From CAYLHF01 sp964383365 (GTDB lineage: Bacteria; Bacteroidota; Rhodothermia; Rhodothermales; UBA10348): a stretch of DNA of 44,031 bases. Made by a program: the position numbers and the translations under genes. Location of the stretch: contig CAYLHF010000022.1 of assembly GCA_964383365.1 (NCBI GenBank), positions 1 to 44,031 of the forward strand, in the 5' to 3' direction. Every line of letters begins with the position of its first letter. Within the stretch, counting starts at the first letter, position 1. This document shows positions 42,443 through 44,031 of this stretch, in pieces. The notes under the pieces are model-generated. The model saw only the letters and a list, made by a program, of their open reading frames with translations, searched no databases and was not told where the DNA came from.

Positions 42443-44031
42443 ATGGGAAAAGGAGCAATTTTACTCGTCCTCGCCAGTTTCATATCTGTCGGTCTAACGT
42501 ATCGGTCAAGAGACGAGAGCGTATATAATTCAAACGTTGAGAAGGCCGATTACGAACAAAAGGTGATGGCGCGTGAGACGGCGCAGTCAGCATTCAATAT
42601 CATCGAGGCCAAGGTCAAAAGAAATTTTGACGGGTATCGAAGCGCATACACGGACCTTCCGTATGCCGGTGCCCGTTACGACATCGCAGCAACCGGGGCC
42701 AATGATGGAACCGTAACGGTCATCGCAAAAGGCAAAGCTGGCAACCACGAATACGAAATCGTCGGCAGCATTAGCCGAACCGGAAAGCGACTGATTGACG
42801 CACTGACTATCGACGGTGATATCGGGAACGTCGATTTTAATAATGACTACTCGGTGTCTGGATATGATACAAATCCTGACGGATCCAGCGGAAATGGACC
42901 AAATGTTCATGCCGTTCTGGCTACTTCACAGGCATCCTTCAGCACGCTCAATTCAAACTTTGCCGCTTCCAGAACCCCCGGGATCGGTGGGACAGGGGAT
43001 ATCGTCTATGAAAGCCCGTTACTCAACCTGGACGCACTCGCTGCGGCCGTATCAGCATACTCAGGCCCCAAGAAGACGTATTTCTCGGGAGATCAGACCT
43101 TTGGAAACGGATCGACATTTGGTTCGCTGAACGATCCTCGGATTGTCTATGTTGACGGAGATGCTGTTATGAAGGGCAATGCCCGGGGATATGGGGTACT
43201 CTATGTCAACGGATCCCTGAAAATGCAGAATAGCGCCAGTTGGAACGGGGTTGTTTTCGCAGTAACCAGCAATGCCACCCACATTTTTCAAAACGATGCC
43301 AGCGTACTGGGAGCAGTGGTGTTGCGGACGACTCCTCCGGATGCTCCGGCAAAACTCGATGCCGATCTTGAGAACCCTACCGCTCCAGACGCAACCGACG
43401 CCGGTCTGCCAGGCGGTCATTTTGACGTGGATGTATTCGCCTTTCCGAAGACTAAAGTACTCTATCACGAACACCAGTATGACGACAAATACGACGTTAC
43501 CGGTGTTGATGTCCTCTCGGAGGGATGTAAGAAGCAGGGACTCTGTTGGAGTTCGTTTTTTCCGAATTCCCAATATTCAAGAGTCCGCATAGAGTTTCTC
43601 AATTCGGGATCGAGCTCCGGTACGTATCGCCTGGTCTATGGATCGACGGTCTATACCGGATCAACATCGGCCGGATTCTCCCGGACCGGTGATCCCTCCG
43701 ATCTATCGGAATTCACGATCAACTTCAATTCTCTGAACTCACTTCGTGGCACCGAGCCTGGAAAAGTACACGGTGATGCGACAGATCGAGACAATTCATT
43801 CACGGTGCGTGCCTATGATGCATCTCCGGCAGGCTCAGGTGACCTGATTTATGAACTGTCCGTCTATCATCATGAAAAGAAAGACTCGGAGAGCAATAAG
43901 GAATCGGAGAGCAAGAAGGAATCGAAAAGCAAAAAAGAGTCCAAAAGCAAGAAGAGTGAAAGCAGTAGCTCATCGGACTGCTCGACGTCTAAATCGGAAA
44001 AGGAGAGCAAGTCAAAGAAGGAGAGCAAGTC
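42443..44031 (+). CDS. Large pilin-like/PilX-like surface protein with Lys-Glu-Ser repeat tail (partial, runs off right edge)
   Basis: At least 529 codons remain open to the window end. N-terminal hydrophobic helix (KGAILLVLASFISVGLTY) followed by an amphipathic stretch with ADYEQKVMARETAQSAFNII, as in PilX-type minor pilins. The middle (about 230-300) has glycine/asparagine turns: IVYVDGDAVMKGNARGYGVL, YVNGSLKMQNSASWNGVVF and ASVLGAVVLR. This looks like a beta-helix or polymer-forming shell domain seen in some PilX/adhesin proteins. From residue ~478 a Lys/Glu/Ser-rich tail begins, with ESNKES and ESKKES units repeated every six residues. A single Cys occurs in SSSDCSTSKS. The ribosome site GAGGTG is clear. 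It is probably secreted or fibre-associated, and its C-terminus is not seen. Confidence 0.8.
   Translation, partial: MGKGAILLVLASFISVGLTYRSRDESVYNSNVEKADYEQKVMARETAQSAFNIIEAKVKRNFDGYRSAYTDLPYAGARYDIAATGANDGTVTVIAKGKAGNHEYEIVGSISRTGKRLIDALTIDGDIGNVDFNNDYSVSGYDTNPDGSSGNGPNVHAVLATSQASFSTLNSNFAASRTPGIGGTGDIVYESPLLNLDALAAAVSAYSGPKKTYFSGDQTFGNGSTFGSLNDPRIVYVDGDAVMKGNARGYGVLYVNGSLKMQNSASWNGVVFAVTSNATHIFQNDASVLGAVVLRTTPPDAPAKLDADLENPTAPDATDAGLPGGHFDVDVFAFPKTKVLYHEHQYDDKYDVTGVDVLSEGCKKQGLCWSSFFPNSQYSRVRIEFLNSGSSSGTYRLVYGSTVYTGSTSAGFSRTGDPSDLSEFTINFNSLNSLRGTEPGKVHGDATDRDNSFTVRAYDASPAGSGDLIYELSVYHHEKKDSESNKESESKKESKSKKESKSKKSESSSSSDCSTSKSEKESKSKKESK
43889..43960 (+). repeat. 18-bp tandem repeat encoding ESxKES units
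   Basis: Four consecutive 18-base units at 43889, 43907, 43925 and 43943 encode ESNKES, ESKKES, KSKKES and KSKKSE. The nucleotide repeat is degenerate at third positions, so it is under protein-level constraint or is an old expansion. Similar units (KESKSKKES) resume at about 44001 and run past the window edge. Confidence 0.85.

Overview
This window reads as an ordinary chromosomal segment of a free-living Gram-negative bacterium of the FCB group, most likely a marine Rhodothermota/Balneolota-type organism. The evidence is indirect. A large extracellular LamG protein ends in an NFPNPFNPST-type C-terminal sorting domain typical of the type IX secretion system (T9SS). There is a DUF6526 protein, a family I associate with Bacteroidota and relatives. 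There are many secreted peptidases, large BNR/VPS10-type beta-propellers and outer-membrane barrels. Composition is moderately GC-rich. I see no rRNA, tRNA, CRISPR array, insertion sequence or phage gene.

Region by region. (1) 81-3294, minus strand: an ECF sigma factor, a one-span anti-sigma-like protein and two related secreted coiled-coil proteins, which looks like an envelope-stress module. (2) 3408-8609, minus: a lytic transglycosylase with four LysM repeats, the carboxyltransferase subunit of an acyl-CoA (propionyl-CoA) carboxylase, and an unrecognised protein with two VPLWK motifs. (3) 8784-13077, plus: a mercuric-reductase-like flavoprotein, a strong terminator, an outer-membrane barrel protein and a Gfo/Idh/MocA oxidoreductase. 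(4) 13074-15390, minus: a small membrane protein and an OPT-family transporter. (5) 15645-26414: two roughly 1,010-residue BNR propeller proteins, a degenerate FtsH-peptidase-like protein, a lipoprotein, the iron-sulfur repair protein Ric/YtfE, and an M1-type metallopeptidase coupled to an SRPBCC protein. A 37-bp tandem repeat overlaps the 3' end of the peptidase gene. (6) 26530-31886: peptide deformylase, DUF6526, an M20 peptidase, a pyruvate,water-dikinase regulatory protein, DinB-like and double-VOC proteins, and a small conserved protein. (7) 32068-37849, plus: a T9SS-exported LamG protein, a UPF0173 metallo-hydrolase, a putative outer-membrane protein with no clear start codon, a YfcE-like phosphoesterase and a double-GAF SpoIIE-type phosphatase. 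(8) 37871-40890, minus: M28 and M1 peptidases, overlapping by one base. (9) 41293 to the right edge, plus: three consecutive pilin-like proteins. The last has a shell-like middle domain and a Lys/Glu/Ser repeat tail and runs off the window.

Functionally the segment is a secreted-peptidase and envelope-maintenance neighbourhood. Protein degradation outside the cytoplasm (two M1, M28, M20), an oligopeptide-type transporter and an acyl-CoA carboxylase fit a heterotroph living on proteinaceous matter. Stress and signalling genes (ECF operon, Ric, SpoIIE phosphatase) are scattered between them. The most novel-looking parts are the pilin-like cluster at the right edge, the HEAGR pseudo-peptidase, the sigma-factor operon with duplicated secreted partners, and the tandem repeat in which only one copy carries the gene's stop codon.
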